Assembly: GCA_002717685.1 (NCBI GenBank)
Contig: PBBK01000014.1
Coordinates: forward strand, 1-6,628
Length of the DNA stretch: 6,628 nucleotides
Source: Gammaproteobacteria bacterium
Lineage (GTDB): Bacteria; Pseudomonadota; Gammaproteobacteria; Woeseiales; Woeseiaceae
Direction: 5' to 3'
In this document: positions 5,217 to 6,628 of the stretch, one piece after another
Numbering within the stretch: position 1 is the first letter of the stretch
Layout: each line of letters starts with the position of its first letter
Notes under the pieces: generated by a model
Told to the model about the DNA's origin: nothing
Databases searched by the model: none
What the model saw: the letters and a program-made list of their open reading frames with translations, nothing else
Made by a program: the position numbers and the translations under genes

Positions 5217-6628
5217 TTACCACTGACTATCTTCTTCGATGTTTTTTTCTTTTTTCCTCGGCGTTTTCGTTCGGGGGCAGCTGCAAGTAATTTTTCACAT
5301 TCTTCAAGTGTTAGGGATTCAGGATCTTGGTCTTTCGGTACTCGAGCATTTTTCTTTTTGTTTGTAATATAAGGGCCATAACGTCCATTTAATACCTGTA
5401 TACCTGCATCCTCAAAGTTATGGATAATACGATTAGCATCGGCAATTTCTTTTTCCTTTATAAGTTCTAATGCCCGGGAAATATCAATGGTATAAGGATC
5501 TTCATCTCGGGGAATGGAGGCATTTTTTTTATTACCGTAGTTGATGTAGGGCCCAAAAGGCCCTGTTTTCGCTAAAATATCTATTCCTTCCGGTGTTTTT
5601 CCAAGTATGCGCGGCAGTGAGAATAATGCTAGTGCCTCCTCAAGCGTTAGATTTTCAACGGATTGCTCAGGACGCAGTCCAGCAAATTTTGGAGTTTCTT
5701 CATCCTGATTCGTTCCAATCATTACATACGGCCCCCGGTGACCCATACGAACGGAGACAGGCTTATTACTTTCTGGATCTATACCGAGGTCACGAGAACC
5801 GAGGGCTTCGCTTCTGGTTACATTTTGATTTTGATTAATTAAATCTGTAAAGGGTTCCCAGAATTCTTTTACGAGTGGTTTGAATTGTTTTTCCCCACGG
5901 GAGACAGCATCAAGCTGATTTTCTAATTTGGATGTAAATTCATAATCAACGTATTGGGAAAATCGTTCAGTTAAATATTTATTGACTAATTTTCCAGTAT
6001 CAGTCGGTTGAAAACGTCTTCCATCCATATCCGTATATTTTTCCTGTAGTTTGGCAATAATTGTCGCGTATGTAGAAGGTCTGCCGATGCCATGCTCTTC
6101 AAGAGTTTTAACAAGGCTTGCCTCAGTAAATCGGGGGGGAGGTTCTGTAAAATGCTGTTCCGTTCTTAAAATGTCGATTGTTATGATGTCACCTTTATTA
6201 ATTTCAGGTAGTAGTTTATCACTGTCATCAATGACTCTATCATCTTTACTCTCCTGATAGACGGCCATAAAACCTGGCTTGACAAGTATTTGTCCATTTG
6301 CTCTAAATTGGTGTGCTTTTGAATTATCTGGTTCAGTTGATAAGTCTATTTTTACTGTATCAAAAACAGCTGCTTCCATTTGGCTAGCCATGGTTCTTTG
6401 CCATATTAGTGTATAGAGTTTTAATTGATTTTCATCGAGAATTGTTTCCATTGATTCCGGTGTACGTGTAATCGATGTAGGTCTAATTGCTTCGTGAGCT
6501 TCCTGAGCATTTGCAGCTTTGTTTTGATATGTTTGAGGTTTATCAGGAACATTCTCATTACCAAAACGATTACGTATCATTTCCCTAATTTCATCAATTG
6601 CATCAGAAGAAAGGTCTACTGAATCTGT
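5213..6628 (-). CDS. topA: DNA topoisomerase I, C-terminal two-thirds of the visible domains (5' end off window)
   Basis: The frame is open to the right edge, giving the last 471 residues; type IA topoisomerase I proteins have about 770-870. It relaxes negative supercoils through a tyrosyl-DNA link. The fragment begins with TDS, matching the YMRTDS active-site motif, so the catalytic tyrosine should be three residues beyond the edge. Next come QEAHEAIRPT, and LVKTLEEHGIGRPSTYATII of the gate domain. The C-terminus carries three repeats with a G-x-x-GPY core (HRGPYVMIG, PFGPYINYG, RYGPYITN), the Toprim C-terminal repeat type, then a lysine/arginine tail (RKRRGKKKKTSKK). There are no zinc-finger cysteine quartets, unlike E. 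coli; this architecture is common in Legionella- and Xanthomonas-like gammaproteobacteria. The TAA stop overlaps the proposed tsaC start, implying translational coupling. Confidence 0.97.
   Translation of the reverse strand, partial: TDSVDLSSDAIDEIREMIRNRFGNENVPDKPQTYQNKAANAQEAHEAIRPTSITRTPESMETILDENQLKLYTLIWQRTMASQMEAAVFDTVKIDLSTEPDNSKAHQFRANGQILVKPGFMAVYQESKDDRVIDDSDKLLPEINKGDIITIDILRTEQHFTEPPPRFTEASLVKTLEEHGIGRPSTYATIIAKLQEKYTDMDGRRFQPTDTGKLVNKYLTERFSQYVDYEFTSKLENQLDAVSRGEKQFKPLVKEFWEPFTDLINQNQNVTRSEALGSRDLGIDPESNKPVSVRMGHRGPYVMIGTNQDEETPKFAGLRPEQSVENLTLEEALALFSLPRILGKTPEGIDILAKTGPFGPYINYGNKKNASIPRDEDPYTIDISRALELIKEKEIADANRIIHNFEDAGIQVLNGRYGPYITNKKKNARVPKDQDPESLTLEECEKLLAAAPERKRRGKKKKTSKKIVSGK

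Noticed and set aside
5213..5260. Programmed frameshift on the A-rich end of topA producing a TopA-TsaC fusion
   Set aside because: A -1 shift on the A6/A7 runs would enter the tsaC frame, but the TAA at 5219-5217 in that frame stops it before tsaC begins.
5593..5838. Open frame on the plus strand inside topA, and similar ones at 6051-6257, 3896-4135 and 2991-3218
   Set aside because: All are antisense to well-conserved genes, with no family motif and no independent support.

Overview
The window is AT-rich, gene-dense bacterial DNA (by eye GC in the mid-30s per cent) carrying seven protein-coding genes, two of them cut by the window edges. Protein style points to a gammaproteobacterium: the topoisomerase I ends in Toprim-type C-terminal repeats and a lysine tail rather than zinc fingers, topA is followed directly by tsaC with aroE nearby (a neighbourhood familiar from gammaproteobacteria), and the glutathione reductase and exonuclease III are closest in wording to gammaproteobacterial proteins. 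The low GC and short spacers would fit a Legionellales-like or host-associated lineage, but that is inference and no species is named.

Layout. The left edge holds the 3' part of a DsbA/GST-kappa-type 2-hydroxychromene-2-carboxylate isomerase (+). Convergent to it is xthA, exonuclease III (-). Divergent from xthA is gor, glutathione reductase (+), with promoter-like elements and short inverted repeats in the shared 142-bp spacer. gor runs into the convergent aroE (-), and the two reading frames overlap by 18 bp at their 3' ends. From the right edge a minus-strand series runs topA (5' end missing), tsaC, a DapA/NAL-family aldolase, then aroE. tsaC overlaps the topA stop, the aldolase follows after 43 bp, and aroE after a 132-bp spacer with two hairpins and its own promoter candidate.

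The genes are mostly housekeeping: DNA topology (topA), tRNA t6A modification (tsaC), aromatic amino acid synthesis (aroE), base-excision repair (xthA) and glutathione redox balance (gor; the isomerase family is also glutathione-dependent). The aldolase is the least conventional member. It has the Schiff-base lysine but lacks the arginine diagnostic of true dihydrodipicolinate synthase, so its substrate is unknown.

The most notable point is tsaC. Its reading frame encodes a full-length protein, but no ATG, GTG or TTG lies in frame between an upstream stop and codon 79. The natural start falls in a run of ATA-ATC-ATT-ATT codons overlapping the topA stop, which looks like a former ATGA stop/start overlap altered by one G-to-A change. 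No RNA gene, CRISPR array, insertion sequence or novel defence-like system was found.
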